DNA of 64,000 nucleotides from Variovorax sp. V213 (GCF_041154455.1 NZ_AP028664.1:3535001-3599000), one strand, 5' to 3'; positions 37,185 to 47,408 are shown, counted from the stretch's first letter. The notes: generated from the sequence alone by a model not told the origin. Program-made: numbers and translations.

Positions 37185-37562
37185 TCAGGCGCCCACCGGC
37201 ACCTTGTCGAGAAAGCCGGTCACCGAGCGCAGCTTGCCCGCATCGAGCCGGGCGAAGTCGGTGCCCTGGATCAGGTCTTCGGCGCCGCTCGGCCCCAGGG
37301 TCCACGAAAAGCGCAGGTTGTCGCCATGCGCCTCGGCCTTGCCGAGCAGGCTGAAGCGAAAACCCGGGTAGCGCTGATGCACGGCGCCGACCAGCGCGCT
37401 GATCTGCTCGCGGCCGCTGGCTTGCGCCATGGGATCGGCGTAGTGCGCGTCGGCCGTCCAGTGGGCTTCGATCAGTTCGGCGCGGCGCGCGGCATCGGTT
37501 TCGTTCCAGACGGCGATGTAGCGTTGGGCAATGGCGGCGGCGTCGTGTGCGGCGATGTTCAT
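37185..37562 (-). CDS. NTF2-like (SnoaL-type) protein
   Basis: The 125-residue protein has the NTF2-like cone fold pattern: AQRYIAVWNETDAARRAELIEAHWTADAHYADPMAQASGREQI at the start and SFSWTLGPSGAEDLIQGTDFARLDAGKLRSVTGFLDKV at the end. Family members range from isomerases to ligand-binding proteins, so the role is unknown. The start at 37562 has AAAGGA upstream, about 8 bases away. It faces the regulator gene and is downstream of tupA on the same strand. Confidence 0.82.
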   Translation of the reverse strand: MNIAAHDAAAIAQRYIAVWNETDAARRAELIEAHWTADAHYADPMAQASGREQISALVGAVHQRYPGFRFSLLGKAEAHGDNLRFSWTLGPSGAEDLIQGTDFARLDAGKLRSVTGFLDKVPVGA

Positions 37563-37690
37563 GATGACGATTCCTTTCGAAGATCTCGACCCGCAACATT
37601 GCGGGGTGAAGGAATGGTCGCGCCGGGCGCGCGCGGCGTCGATGACCTCGCAGGTCATGGAGCGCGGCCGCTGCTGCTGCGGCGGCCCAA

Positions 37691-38548
37691 TCAGTTCGCC
37701 TGCGCGTTGGGAAAGAACAGCTGCTCGCCGCCGATCTTGTAGTCTGCGATGGTTTGCTGACCGGCCGGCGAAATCACCCAGTCGACGAACTTCTGCGCGC
37801 CCTTGCTGTTGAGCGAGGGGAATTTCGACGGGCTCACGACCATCACGCCGTACTGGTTGAAGAGCCTCTTGTCGCCCTCGACCAGCACCGCCAGGTCGGC
37901 GCGGTTCTTGAAGCTGAGCCAGGTGCCGCGGTCTGCCAGCACGTACGCACCGGACGAAGCCGCGATGTTCAGCGCCGGCCCCATGCCGCAGCCGCATTCC
38001 TTGTAGCCCGTGCCCTTGCGGTCGTTGGGCACCGGCTGCCCCGCCTCGCCCACGCCGGTCTGCGTCCAGAGGCGGCGCTCGGCCGCGTCGGTGCCGCTCT
38101 TGTCGCCGCGCGACACGAAAGGCGCGTTGGCGGTTGCGATCTTCTTCAGCGCGGCAGCGATGTCCTTGCCCTTCGCCGCCACCGGGTCGGCCTTCGGCCC
38201 CACCAGCACGAAGTCGTTGTACATCACCGGATAGCGCCTGGCGCTGAAGCCTTCAGCCACGAACTTCTCCTCGGCCGCGGTGTCGTGCACGAACAGCACG
38301 TCGGCATCGCCGCGCTTGGCCATGTCGATGGCCTGGCCGGTGCCCACCGCCACCACCTTGACGTCGATGTCGCTGGCCTTCTTGAAGGCCGGCAGCAGGT
38401 GCGAGAACAGGCCCGATTGCTCGGTGGAGGTGGTCGAGGCCATGGTGATGGTCTCGGCCCGCACGATGCCCGCAGCCAGGAAGAAAACCGCTACCGCCAG
38501 CGAGGCGCGGATGCCCGCATTGCCGCGGTGCTTGAAAGACGGATTCAT
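37691..38548 (-). CDS. tupA: Tungstate ABC transporter substrate-binding protein TupA
   Basis: This 285-residue periplasmic protein has a signal peptide (ending near GIVRAE). The TupA/ModA-related oxyanion site begins with the family motif MASTTSTEQSGLF (T-T-T-S type). Further motifs are FVSRGDKSGTDAAE and AYVLADRGTWLSF. TupA binds tungstate with very high selectivity over molybdate in characterised cases. It has a strong AAAGGAGAG upstream and starts four bases overlapping the end of tupC. The order is tupB-tupC-tupA. Confidence 0.93.
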   Translation of the reverse strand: MNPSFKHRGNAGIRASLAVAVFFLAAGIVRAETITMASTTSTEQSGLFSHLLPAFKKASDIDVKVVAVGTGQAIDMAKRGDADVLFVHDTAAEEKFVAEGFSARRYPVMYNDFVLVGPKADPVAAKGKDIAAALKKIATANAPFVSRGDKSGTDAAERRLWTQTGVGEAGQPVPNDRKGTGYKECGCGMGPALNIAASSGAYVLADRGTWLSFKNRADLAVLVEGDKRLFNQYGVMVVSPSKFPSLNSKGAQKFVDWVISPAGQQTIADYKIGGEQLFFPNAQAN

Positions 38549-39264
38549 GCCAACTCTCCTTTGACGAACAGGCGGGCCTCTTCGGGCAGCGGCCCATGAA
38601 AGAAATCGTGCACGGGCAGGTCGGCAAGCACGCGGCCGTGCTCGAGGTAGACCACGCGGCTGGCCAGCCGCTTCACCTGTCCGAGGTTGTGGCTCGCGAA
38701 CACCAGCGTGCGGCCCGCGGCGGCTTCGGCGATGAGCGTCTCGACCTCGCGCTTGGCGGTCGGGTCGAGGCTGGCCGTGGGCTCGTCGAGCAGCAGCACC
38801 GCCGGATGCAGCGCCCAGGCGCGCGCCAGCGCCACCCGCTGCTGCTGGCCGCCCGACAAGGCACGGGCGTTGCGGTCAGCCAGGTCTTCCAGGCCCACCC
38901 GTGCCAGCGCCGGAATGGCGGCGCGGCGGGCATCGCGCCAGCGCATGCCGCGCAGCCACAGCGCCATCGCCACGTTGACCGCCACCGACGCGCGCAGCAT
39001 GTGCGGACGCTGGAACAGCATGGCCTGGTGGCGGCCCGGCGCGGCGCTGGTGAAACTCCCCGCCGCATGCGGCACCAGGCCATGCAGCAGCCGCAGCAGC
39101 GTGGTCTTGCCGCTGCCATTGGCGCCGATCAGCGCCACGCGCTCGCCGGCCGAGATGGTCAGGGTCGCACCCTGCAGGGCCGCCACGCGTCCCAGCCGGA
39201 CGTCCACGCCGTACAGCGCAAAGACGGTGGTGTCGGCGCTCGCCAGTTGCACGTGTTCGTTCAT
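38545..39264 (-). CDS. tupC: Tungstate ABC transporter ATP-binding protein TupC
   Basis: The 239-residue ABC protein has a Walker A (ALIGANGSGKTTLL), a Q-loop (MLFQRPHML), the signature LSGGQQQRVALARA, a Walker B (VLLLDEPTASLD) and an H-loop (FASHNLGQV). The ATG at 39264 overlaps the tupB stop as ATGA. A longer open frame upstream is tupB in another phase. It powers the TupB permease. Confidence 0.94.
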   Translation of the reverse strand: MNEHVQLASADTTVFALYGVDVRLGRVAALQGATLTISAGERVALIGANGSGKTTLLRLLHGLVPHAAGSFTSAAPGRHQAMLFQRPHMLRASVAVNVAMALWLRGMRWRDARRAAIPALARVGLEDLADRNARALSGGQQQRVALARAWALHPAVLLLDEPTASLDPTAKREVETLIAEAAAGRTLVFASHNLGQVKRLASRVVYLEHGRVLADLPVHDFFHGPLPEEARLFVKGELA

Positions 39265-40019
39265 GGACGCGCCTCGGGCCGCCACCAGGCCGCCATGCCG
39301 CCGCCTTCGCCGCCCCCGCCATCGACCCGCTCGCGCCAGCCGCGGACCGCGGCAATGGCAAGGTTGAGCACCAGCACCACGCCCAGCAATACGATGCCCA
39401 GGGCCAGCGCCAGCGGCAGGTCGCCCTTGCTGGTTTCGAGCGCAATGGCCGTGGTCATCACGCGCGTGAAGCCGTCGATGTTGCCGCCCACCACCATCAC
39501 CGCGCCCACTTCCGACACCGCGCGGCCGAAGGCGGCGATGAGCACCGTGAGCAGCGCATAGCGCTCGTCCCACACCAGGAGCAGCGCCCGCACCAGCGGC
39601 CCGGCGCCGAGCGAGCGCAGTTGCTCGCCGTGCGCACGCTCGGCATCCTCGATGGCCTGGCGCGTGAGCGCCGTCACCACCGGCAGCACCAGCACCGTCT
39701 GCGCCAGCACCATGGCCTTGAAAGAAAAAAGCCAGCCCAGGAAACCGAGCGGGCCGGAGCGCGACAGCAGGAGGTAGACCACCAGTCCGACCACCACCGA
39801 CGGCAGGGCCAACAGGGTGTTCAGCAGCGTGAGCAAGCCAGCCCGGCCGCGAAAGCGTGCCACGCCCAGCCACGCCCCCAGCAGCAGGCCCAGCCCGCAG
39901 GCCAGCGCGCAGGCGCTGGCGCTGACCGCGAGCGAACGCCCGACGATGGCCAGCAGCACCGGATCACCGGACACGAGCAATCCCCAGGCCGCGACGGCGC
40001 TCTGTGCAAAGGTATTCAC
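39261..40019 (-). CDS. tupB: Tungstate ABC transporter permease TupB
   Basis: This 252-residue permease has five or six helices and the coupling EAA loop QAIEDAERAHGEQLRSLGAGPLVRALLLVWDERYALLTVLIAAFGRAVSEVGAVMVVGGNI, close to the TupB/ModB family. A glycine-rich GGGGEGGG stretch precedes the C-terminus. It heads the tupBCA operon, and the intergenic palindrome at 40073-40094 lies 54 bases upstream. Confidence 0.93.
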   Translation of the reverse strand: MNTFAQSAVAAWGLLVSGDPVLLAIVGRSLAVSASACALACGLGLLLGAWLGVARFRGRAGLLTLLNTLLALPSVVVGLVVYLLLSRSGPLGFLGWLFSFKAMVLAQTVLVLPVVTALTRQAIEDAERAHGEQLRSLGAGPLVRALLLVWDERYALLTVLIAAFGRAVSEVGAVMVVGGNIDGFTRVMTTAIALETSKGDLPLALALGIVLLGVVLVLNLAIAAVRGWRERVDGGGGEGGGMAAWWRPEARP

Positions 40020-40072
40020 GCGGTGGGCTTCATGGGTAGAAGCGCCGCAGTATCGGGGGGTACCTCGAATTA

Positions 40073-40094
40073 CCTATGCAATTCTTTGCATAGG
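40073..40094. promoter_or_regulatory. Perfect 9-4-9 palindrome upstream of tupB: candidate operator
   Basis: CCTATGCAA (40073-40081) and TTGCATAGG (40086-40094) are exact inverted repeats with the spacer TTCT. A second dyad, GAATT at 40067 and AATTC at 40080, overlaps it. The whole element lies in the 95-base gap between the mlrC-like stop and tupB. AT-rich DNA here contrasts with its GC-rich surroundings. It does not match the ModE box I know. Confidence 0.6.
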
Positions 40095-40114
40095 CCGCCA
40101 TACCCTTGCGTCGA

Positions 40115-41587
40115 TCAATCCATGTCGAGTGGAAATACCGGCCGGCGCACCTTGGAAAACGGGAACAGGCCGTAGTCCGAACTGGTCACGCCCGGGCTGT
40201 CGCACTCCACCAGGGCGGCCGAGATCGGCTCGAACACCGGCCGGCAATACATGCGCGACTTGAGCAGCAGGAAGCGTTCCTTGCGCGGGTCGAGTCCCGC
40301 GCATTCGAAGACGCCGATGTCCCACGGCTCCTGCGTGCGCTCGGTCACCACGATCCGCGCCGCGCCGATGTCGAACAGCACCGTGCGGCCCATGCTGCTG
40401 CGCTGCCCGGTGTAGGTGGGGCCGGTGATCACGTACTCGCCGCTGCCGACGGTGCGCACCGTCCCGGTCAGCATGACGGGCCTCTTCGACAAGCCGATGC
40501 CTTCGAGCGACACCTTGTTGCCCAGCGCCACCGTGACCGTGGCGCCCTCGCCCGCCGCAATGAGTTCGCCCACAGCCTCGGGGTCGCACAGCGGGCCCAC
40601 GCCGATGCCGTCGAGCCCCTGCGCCAGGGCTTCCTGCAGCACGTCCATGGTGTCGCAGCTGCCGCCAGACATGCAGTTGTCGCCATGGTCGAGCAGCAGC
40701 ACCGGACGCGTCGCGCCCTGAGCGATGGCCTTGGCGCGCGCCACCGATTCGGCCAGGGGCTCGCTGCGGTAGACGAAAGCCTCGCGCTCGTCCCACATCT
40801 GCTTCGCGATGCGGTCGGCGATGGCCTGCGCGCGCTCGGGCGCCTCTGCATCGACGACCACCACGCTCATGCAGGGCGCCTCGATGTCGGACAGCGAGAA
40901 GCCGGCAAAGATGGACACCGCGAGCGATTCCGAGGCTTCGGCTTGCCGCGCAGCCTCGATGGCCCGCCGCATCGCGCCGGTGAAAGACGCGCTGCGCAGG
41001 GTGTGCGCCATCAACGGCAGCTGGTGCCAGCGCATCGCGGGCTTGCTGCGTCCCGCGAGCAGTTCGAACAGCAGGCGGCCGGCATGCTCGCCGGTTTCGT
41101 ACATGTCGATGTGCGGATAGGTCTTGAAGCCGACGATCACGTCCGCGTTGCCGACCATCGCGGGCGTGACGTTGGCGTGCAGGTCGAGCGCCACGCCAAT
41201 GGGCACGCCCGGCGCCGCCGCACGCAGCCGCACCAGCAGGTCGCCCTCGCCGTCCGCGCTGTTCTGCGCCACCATGGCGCCGTGCAGGTCGAGCAGGATG
41301 GCGTCGCAGCCCGGCGCCGCATCGACGATGCATCGGGTGAGCGTGGTGTACGCCGCTGCGTCGACCGGCCCGCTCGGATTGGCCGAGGCCGACACCGGCG
41401 TGACCAGTGTCGCGCCCGCCTGCTCGGCCAGGTCGATGAAGGCCGACATGGCAGTGCGCATGCCCTTGTTGTCGCGATAGGCCTCTTCTCCGAAGGTCGG
41501 GCCGTCGGGCCCGAAGGCCGCGAGCGGCGTGGGCACGGGAGAGAAGGTATTGGTCTCGTGGTTGAGACGCGCAATCAGCACCTTCAT
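40115..41587 (-). CDS. MlrC-like M81-family metallopeptidase
   Basis: The 490-residue protein opens MKVLIARLNHETNTFSPVPTPLAAF, the M81 start with the probable metal-binding H-E-T-N motif. It also has DAILLDLHGAMV, VALDLHANVTPAM, LLDHGDNCMSGGSCDT and a C-terminal DUF1485-like part. MlrC degrades linearised microcystin fragments in sphingomonads, but most family members act on unknown amides or peptides. Its ATG overlaps the stop of the upstream hydrolase gene (ATGA), so both enzymes are co-translated. Confidence 0.92.
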   Translation of the reverse strand: MKVLIARLNHETNTFSPVPTPLAAFGPDGPTFGEEAYRDNKGMRTAMSAFIDLAEQAGATLVTPVSASANPSGPVDAAAYTTLTRCIVDAAPGCDAILLDLHGAMVAQNSADGEGDLLVRLRAAAPGVPIGVALDLHANVTPAMVGNADVIVGFKTYPHIDMYETGEHAGRLLFELLAGRSKPAMRWHQLPLMAHTLRSASFTGAMRRAIEAARQAEASESLAVSIFAGFSLSDIEAPCMSVVVVDAEAPERAQAIADRIAKQMWDEREAFVYRSEPLAESVARAKAIAQGATRPVLLLDHGDNCMSGGSCDTMDVLQEALAQGLDGIGVGPLCDPEAVGELIAAGEGATVTVALGNKVSLEGIGLSKRPVMLTGTVRTVGSGEYVITGPTYTGQRSSMGRTVLFDIGAARIVVTERTQEPWDIGVFECAGLDPRKERFLLLKSRMYCRPVFEPISAALVECDSPGVTSSDYGLFPFSKVRRPVFPLDMD

Positions 41588-42840
41588 GACGACGCGACTC
41601 CCGCGCTTTGCAGCATCGCCTGCAGCAGCACATTGCAGCCTGCCTCCAGGTGGCCGGGCTGCGCGTCCTCGATCTCGTTGTGGCTGATGCCGTCAAGGCA
41701 GGGCACGAAGATCATCGCCGCGGGGCACACGCGCGCTAGGTAAACGGCGTCGTGCCCCGCGCCGCTGATCACGTTCATCCAGGTCATGCCCTGCGCCTTC
41801 GCGGCCTCGCGCACGGCCGACACCAGCGTGGGCGTGAAGGGCTGCGGCGGAAAGTAGACGACCTGCTCCACCGTGGCCTCGACCTTGCCCTTGATGGCGA
41901 TGCGCTGCACCAGCGCTTTCAGCTCGGCGTCCATGGCCGACAGCACCACGTCGTCCGCCGCGCGCAAGTCGACACTGAGCTTGACGCGGCCCGGAATCAC
42001 GTTGCGCGAGTTGGGATAGTTCTCGATCCATCCGACCGTGCCGCGTGCATGCGGCGCATGAGCCAGCGCGATGCGGTTCACCTCGATCACGAGTTCGGAG
42101 GCCGCGAGCAGCGCATCCTTGCGCAGCTCCATCGGCGTCGGGCCGGCATGGGCTTCCATGCCCTGCAGCACCACGTCGTACCAGCGCTGGCCGAGCGCGC
42201 CCTCGACCACGCCGATCACGCGTTCGTTCGCCTCGAGCACTGGACCCTGTTCGATGTGCGCCTCGAAATATGCGCCCACGGGCGACGCCGTGGCCGAGGC
42301 CGGCGCGGCGCCCGCATAGCCGATGGAAGCGAGCGCCTCGGCCACGCTGATGCCGTCGTTGTCGCACTGCGCCAGCGCATGCTCGAGCGTGAAGGCGTCG
42401 GCGAACACGCCCGATCCCATCATCACGGGCACGAAGCGCGAGCCCTCCTCGTTGGTCCACACGGCGATTTCCAGCGGCGCCTGGGTGACGACGTTGGCGT
42501 CGTTCAGGCTGCGGATCACCTCGAGCCCGGCCAGCACGCCGTAGTTGCCGTCGAACTTGCCGCCCGTGGGCTGGGTGTCGATGTGGCTGCCCGTGACGAC
42601 CGGGGGCAACGCGTTGTCGCGGCCGGCGCGGCGCGCAAAGATGTTGCCGATCTGGTCGACGCGCACTTCGCAGCCGGCTTCGCGCGCCCAGCGGGTGAAG
42701 AGGTCGCGGCCCTGGCGGTCGAGGTCGGTCAGCGCGATGCGGCAGACGCCGCCCTTCTCGGTGGCGCCGAGTTTCGCCAGTTCCATCAGCGAGTTCCAGA
42801 GGCGCTCGCCGTTGATGCGGAGTGGGGTCTGTGAGTTCAT
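41584..42840 (-). CDS. Zn-dependent hydrolase, N-carbamoyl-L-amino-acid hydrolase type
   Basis: The 418-residue M20-family amidohydrolase has a metal site VTGSHIDTQPTGGKFDGNYGVLAGLEV (His and Asp), AVWTNEEGSRF (Glu pair) and a C-terminal ISGAGHDAVYLARVCPAAMIF (His). This matches the hydantoinase/carbamoylase and allantoate amidohydrolase group. The exact substrate cannot be read from sequence. The ATG at 42840 avoids overlap with the livF gene, which ends at 42872. It is followed by the MlrC-like enzyme with an ATGA overlap. Confidence 0.92.
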   Translation of the reverse strand: MNSQTPLRINGERLWNSLMELAKLGATEKGGVCRIALTDLDRQGRDLFTRWAREAGCEVRVDQIGNIFARRAGRDNALPPVVTGSHIDTQPTGGKFDGNYGVLAGLEVIRSLNDANVVTQAPLEIAVWTNEEGSRFVPVMMGSGVFADAFTLEHALAQCDNDGISVAEALASIGYAGAAPASATASPVGAYFEAHIEQGPVLEANERVIGVVEGALGQRWYDVVLQGMEAHAGPTPMELRKDALLAASELVIEVNRIALAHAPHARGTVGWIENYPNSRNVIPGRVKLSVDLRAADDVVLSAMDAELKALVQRIAIKGKVEATVEQVVYFPPQPFTPTLVSAVREAAKAQGMTWMNVISGAGHDAVYLARVCPAAMIFVPCLDGISHNEIEDAQPGHLEAGCNVLLQAMLQSAGVASS

Positions 42841-42871
42841 GGCTTTGCTGGAGAAGAAGGAATACGGGGCC

Positions 42872-43578
<707 letters not shown>

Positions 43579-43582
<4 letters not shown>

Positions 43583-44349
43583 GCCTTCCCCCCGGTGATC
43601 ATGTTGCCAAGATAAGCCGTGCGCACTCGGGCATCGGAACGGATGTCGCCCGGCAGCCCCTCGGCCAGCACGCGGCCCAGCTGCATCACCGTCACAGTGT
43701 CGGAAATGTCCATCACGATGTTCATGTTGTGCTCGATCAGCACCACGGTGTGCGCATCGCGCAGGCCGCGGATCAGCCGCTTCATGTCGTCCAGGTCGTC
43801 GATGCCCATGCCCGAGGTCGGCTCATCCAGGAAGATGGCCTTGGGCTTTGCCGCCAGCGCCATGCCCACTTCGAGGCGGCGTTGCTGGCCATGCGAGAGC
43901 TCGCTGGCGGGCACGTCGGCCAGCCGCTGGAGGCCCACGCGCTCCAGCACCTCGGCGACCGTTTCGGCGCACGCGCGTTCGCCGACCGGCGCGCGCCAGC
44001 AGTTCATCGCCTGGCGCGGTGCGACGCCTTGCGCCGCCACGCGCAGGTTCTCGCGCACCGAGAGGCTCGCGAACAGGCTGGTCACCTGAAAGGAACGCGC
44101 CATGCCGCGCTGCACGCGCTTGTGATCGGGCTCATGCGTCACGTCGTGGCCGTCGAACATGATGCGGCCACCGGTGGTGGTGCCGGTGCCTGTGAGCATG
44201 TGGAACAGCGTGGTCTTGCCGGCGCCGTTCGGGCCGATCACCGAGTGCACGGTGTTGCGCCTGATCTTCAGGTCGACCCCGCCGAGCGCGGCGAACTTGC
44301 CATAGTGCTTGGTGACACCGATGGCTTCGATCAATACGGGTTGCGTCAT
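43579..44349 (-). CDS. livG: Branched-chain-type ABC transporter ATPase (LivG family)
   Basis: This 256-residue ABC subunit has a Walker A (SVIGPNGAGKTTLFHMLTG), the signature LSHGQQRRLEVGMALAAKPKAIFLDEPTSGM and the LivG tail EGLPGDIRSDARVRTAYLGN. The start overlaps the livM stop. LivG and LivF normally form the ATPase pair. Confidence 0.94.
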
Positions 44350-45320
44350 GCTTTTTCTCCCTGCACCTCAGGCACGGCCGGCGCCGCAGGCGGCGCCTTG
44401 CGGAACATGCGGCGCCATGCGCTTTCGCCCAAACCCCAGAGGCCGCGCTGCATGCCGATGCTCACGCCGATCAGCAACAACCCCAGCAGCAGCAGCCAGC
44501 GCGGCCACAGCGTGGAAAGCCAGTCGGCCAGGAGCACGTAGAAGGCCGAGCCCAGCACCGAGGCGAACAGGTTGCCGGTGCCGCCGATCACCGTGATGAC
44601 CAGGATCATCTCGCTCGTGTGGTATTCGGCATTCGACAGCGGCGCGATGCCGGTCATCATCGCGTGCAGGCCGCCGGCAAGGCCGGTGACGGCGCCGGAG
44701 ATCACGAAGGCCAGCAGCTTGAAGCGCTTGAGGTTGTAGCCCACCGCAGCGGCGCGGTCCTCGTTGTCGCGAATGGCCAGCAGCGTGCGGCCGAACACCG
44801 AATCGGTCACGCGCAGCAACAGGCCGAAGGCGATGAGGAACATCACGGCCACGAAGGCGTAGTACTTCCAGGGCGTGTCCATGAACGCGGGGCGTGGCAC
44901 GTCGAGCAGCCCGTTGTCGCCGCCGGTGAGCCCGGAAGCGGTGTACGCCACGAAGTAGAACATCTGCGCGAACGCCAGCGTGAGCATCACGAAGTAGGTG
45001 CCGCGCTGGCGGATGGCGACCCAGCCCACCACCGCCGCGCCCAATGCGCCCATGGCAATGGCAGCGAGCAGGGCGAGCGGCATCGGCAGTTGCAAACGCG
45101 TGAGCAGGATCGCGATGGTGTAGCTGCCCAGCCCGAAGAAGATGCCCTGCCCGAACGAGAGCAGGCCCGTGTAGCCCAGCAGCAGGTTGCAGCCCAGCGC
45201 GGCAAGCGCATAGATCAGCACTTCGCTCGCGAGCGAACCCGAGCGCAGCACCAGCGGCAGGCCCAGCGCGACGATCAGCGCCAGGAGGAAAGTGATTTTT
45301 CTTGGCATGGGGTGTTTCAT
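44346..45320 (-). CDS. livM: Branched-chain-type ABC transporter permease (LivM family)
   Basis: The 324-residue permease has about ten helices and the LivM core NLLLGYTGLLSFGQGIFFGLGSYT, AIRDNEDRAAAVGYNLKRFKLLAFVISGAVTGLAGGL and ITVIGGTGNLFASVLGSAF. The ATG at 45320 overlaps the livH stop (ATGA). The long frame upstream is livH in another phase. It ends with a Pro/Ala-rich tail. Confidence 0.94.
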   Translation of the reverse strand: MKHPMPRKITFLLALIVALGLPLVLRSGSLASEVLIYALAALGCNLLLGYTGLLSFGQGIFFGLGSYTIAILLTRLQLPMPLALLAAIAMGALGAAVVGWVAIRQRGTYFVMLTLAFAQMFYFVAYTASGLTGGDNGLLDVPRPAFMDTPWKYYAFVAVMFLIAFGLLLRVTDSVFGRTLLAIRDNEDRAAAVGYNLKRFKLLAFVISGAVTGLAGGLHAMMTGIAPLSNAEYHTSEMILVITVIGGTGNLFASVLGSAFYVLLADWLSTLWPRWLLLLGLLLIGVSIGMQRGLWGLGESAWRRMFRKAPPAAPAVPEVQGEKA

Positions 45321-46177
45321 GTGCTCCGGCCAAGCAGGCCATGCGGGCGCAGCAGCAGCACGGCCGCCATTGCGATGTAGATCATCAAGCTCGCCCCCGG
45401 CGGCCAGATGGTGCTCATGAGGCTTTGCACGATGCCGATCAGCAAGCCGCCGACCAGCGCGCCGCCGAAGCTGCCGAGCCCGCCGATCACCACCACCACG
45501 AAGGCCACGCCGAGTGCCTCGACGCCCATGAACGGCTCCGCGCCCCGGATCGGCGCCGCCAGCACACCGGCCAGCGCCGCCGTGGCCGCGCCCAGCGCGA
45601 ACACCAGGCTGAACACGCGGAACACGTTGATGCCGAGCAGCGACACCATCTCGGTCGACTCGCTGCCCGCGCGCACCGCGCTGCCCAGGCGCGTGCCTTC
45701 GAGCACCCACCACAGCAGCACCGCCAGCACGGCAGTGAAGCCGATCACGAACAGCCGGTACTTGGGATAGATGAAGCTGCCCCACATCACCACGCCCTGC
45801 AGCAGGTCGGGCGTCGCCACGCTGTTGCCCAGAGGCCCCCAGAACACGATGACGATCTCCTGCACCGCCAGCGCGAGCCCCACGGTCACGAGGATGTGGA
45901 ACTCGTGCGCCTTGGCGTACACGCGGCGCAGCAGCAGCTTCTCCGCGAGCCAGCCCAGCCCGCCCACGAACAGCGGCACCAGCACCAGTGCGGCCCAGAA
46001 GTCGAGCCCCCACTGCATGGCCTGGAAGCACAGGTACGCACCCAGCAGATAGAAAGCCCCGTGCGCGAAATTCACGAAGCGCAGCAGGCCGAACACGATG
46101 GACAAGCCAACGGCCAGCAGGAAATACAGCATGCCGATGCCGATTCCGTTGATGGTCTGGAGCAGGTAGACGGTCAT
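45317..46177 (-). CDS. livH: Branched-chain-type ABC transporter permease (LivH family)
   Basis: This 286-residue permease has the LivH pattern TINGIGIGMLYFLLAVGLSIVFGLLRFVNFAHGAFYLLGAY and VVVIGGLGSFGGALVGGLLIGIVQSL. It starts 25 bases after the substrate-binding protein gene, on the same strand. Confidence 0.94.
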   Translation of the reverse strand: MTVYLLQTINGIGIGMLYFLLAVGLSIVFGLLRFVNFAHGAFYLLGAYLCFQAMQWGLDFWAALVLVPLFVGGLGWLAEKLLLRRVYAKAHEFHILVTVGLALAVQEIVIVFWGPLGNSVATPDLLQGVVMWGSFIYPKYRLFVIGFTAVLAVLLWWVLEGTRLGSAVRAGSESTEMVSLLGINVFRVFSLVFALGAATAALAGVLAAPIRGAEPFMGVEALGVAFVVVVIGGLGSFGGALVGGLLIGIVQSLMSTIWPPGASLMIYIAMAAVLLLRPHGLLGRST

Positions 46178-46202
46178 GGGCGCGCCAGTGTCCTTGGCGG
46201 CC

Positions 46203-47408
46203 TCAGGCCAGCTTGCAGCCAGTCTTGTCGAGGGACAAGAAGGACTTGCCCGAGCTGACCACGTCGACGAAGTCGGCCGGGTTCTTCATCTTCGACTTGG
46301 CCTTGCCCTTGAGCAGGTAGTAGTCCTTGATGACCTGGTGGTCGGCCTTGCGGATTTCCTCGGTGCCCGTGAGCCCTTCGTACTTCATGCCTTCGAGCGC
46401 CGCGATCACGGCCTTTTGGTCGACGGTGCCGGCCTTTACGATGCCGTCGATGAGGATCTTGGTGCAGACATATGAGCCCGCGAGGCTGTAGTTGGGCACG
46501 ATCTTGAGCTTGTCGGCCGTGAGCTTCGCCAGTTCCTTGTTGAGCGGGGTGTCGGCCGTGTGCCAGTACTGCGCGCCGAAGTAGACGCCGTCGCACAGGT
46601 CGGCGCCCAGTTCGTCGAACTGCTCCAGCCCGGAGGCCCAGGCAATGAGGATCGTCATGTTCTTGTGCATGCCGAAGCTCACCGCCTGGCGCAGCGCGGC
46701 CGACGACTGCGCGCCGAAGTTCAAGAGCAGCAGCACGTCGGGCTTGGCGGCCATGGCGTTGGTGAGGTAGCCGCTGAACTCTTTCTCGTTGAGCGAGTGG
46801 TAGCTGTTGCCCACGTGCTCGATGCCCTTCTCCTGGAAGATGTTCTTGGCCGCCCCCAGCAGGCCTTCGCCGAAAACGTACTGCGGCGTGATGGTGTACC
46901 AGCGCTTGGCCTTCGGCATGGTGGCGATCAGCGGGCGCACCGTCTGCTCGATGGCGCCGAAGGTGGGCACCGACCAGCGGAAAGTGGCGGGGTTGCAGTC
47001 CTTGCCCGTGATCTCGTCGGCACCCGCGGTGGTGATGAAGATGCCGCCGGCCTTCTCGGCCTCCTTGCCCATGGCCAGTGCTTCCGACGACAGGATGCCG
47101 CCCGCGAAAAACTTCGCGCCCTGCTGCTGCGAGGCTTCCTGCACCTTGCGCACGGCGGTGGCCGGCTTGCCTTCGGTGTCGAGCACCGTGTAGGCCAGCG
47201 GGCGCTTGAGCACGCTGCCGTATTGCTCGATAGCCAGCTTCATGCCCAGGTCGGCGAACTTGCCGTTGGCCGCGAAGGCGCCCGACATCGGGACAGGGCA
47301 GCCGAAGCGGATGGCGTCGGCCGACTGGGCGAAGGCTGCGCGCCCGGCCAGGAGCGAGGCGGGAGCAGCCGACAGGGCGGCCAGCTGAAGAAGGTGTCTG
47401 CGTTGCAT
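46203..47408 (-). CDS. Branched-chain-type ABC transporter substrate-binding protein
   Basis: The 401-residue protein of the LivK/peripla-BP family begins with MQRRHLLQLAALSAAPASLLAGRAAFAQ, a signal with a twin-arginine pair. FGCPVPMSGAFAANGKFADLGMKLAIEQY and VVSSGKSFLSLDKTGCKLA fall at the two ends. It is the first gene of the transporter/hydrolase operon. The coupled hydrolase and peptidase suggest the ligand is an amide, ureido or peptide-like compound, which is an inference. Confidence 0.93.
   Translation of the reverse strand: MQRRHLLQLAALSAAPASLLAGRAAFAQSADAIRFGCPVPMSGAFAANGKFADLGMKLAIEQYGSVLKRPLAYTVLDTEGKPATAVRKVQEASQQQGAKFFAGGILSSEALAMGKEAEKAGGIFITTAGADEITGKDCNPATFRWSVPTFGAIEQTVRPLIATMPKAKRWYTITPQYVFGEGLLGAAKNIFQEKGIEHVGNSYHSLNEKEFSGYLTNAMAAKPDVLLLLNFGAQSSAALRQAVSFGMHKNMTILIAWASGLEQFDELGADLCDGVYFGAQYWHTADTPLNKELAKLTADKLKIVPNYSLAGSYVCTKILIDGIVKAGTVDQKAVIAALEGMKYEGLTGTEEIRKADHQVIKDYYLLKGKAKSKMKNPADFVDVVSSGKSFLSLDKTGCKLA

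Noticed and set aside
40115..41587. Microcystin degradation as the role of the MlrC-like gene
   Set aside because: No other mlr gene is nearby, and the M81 family is broad. The operon context points to another amide or ureide substrate.
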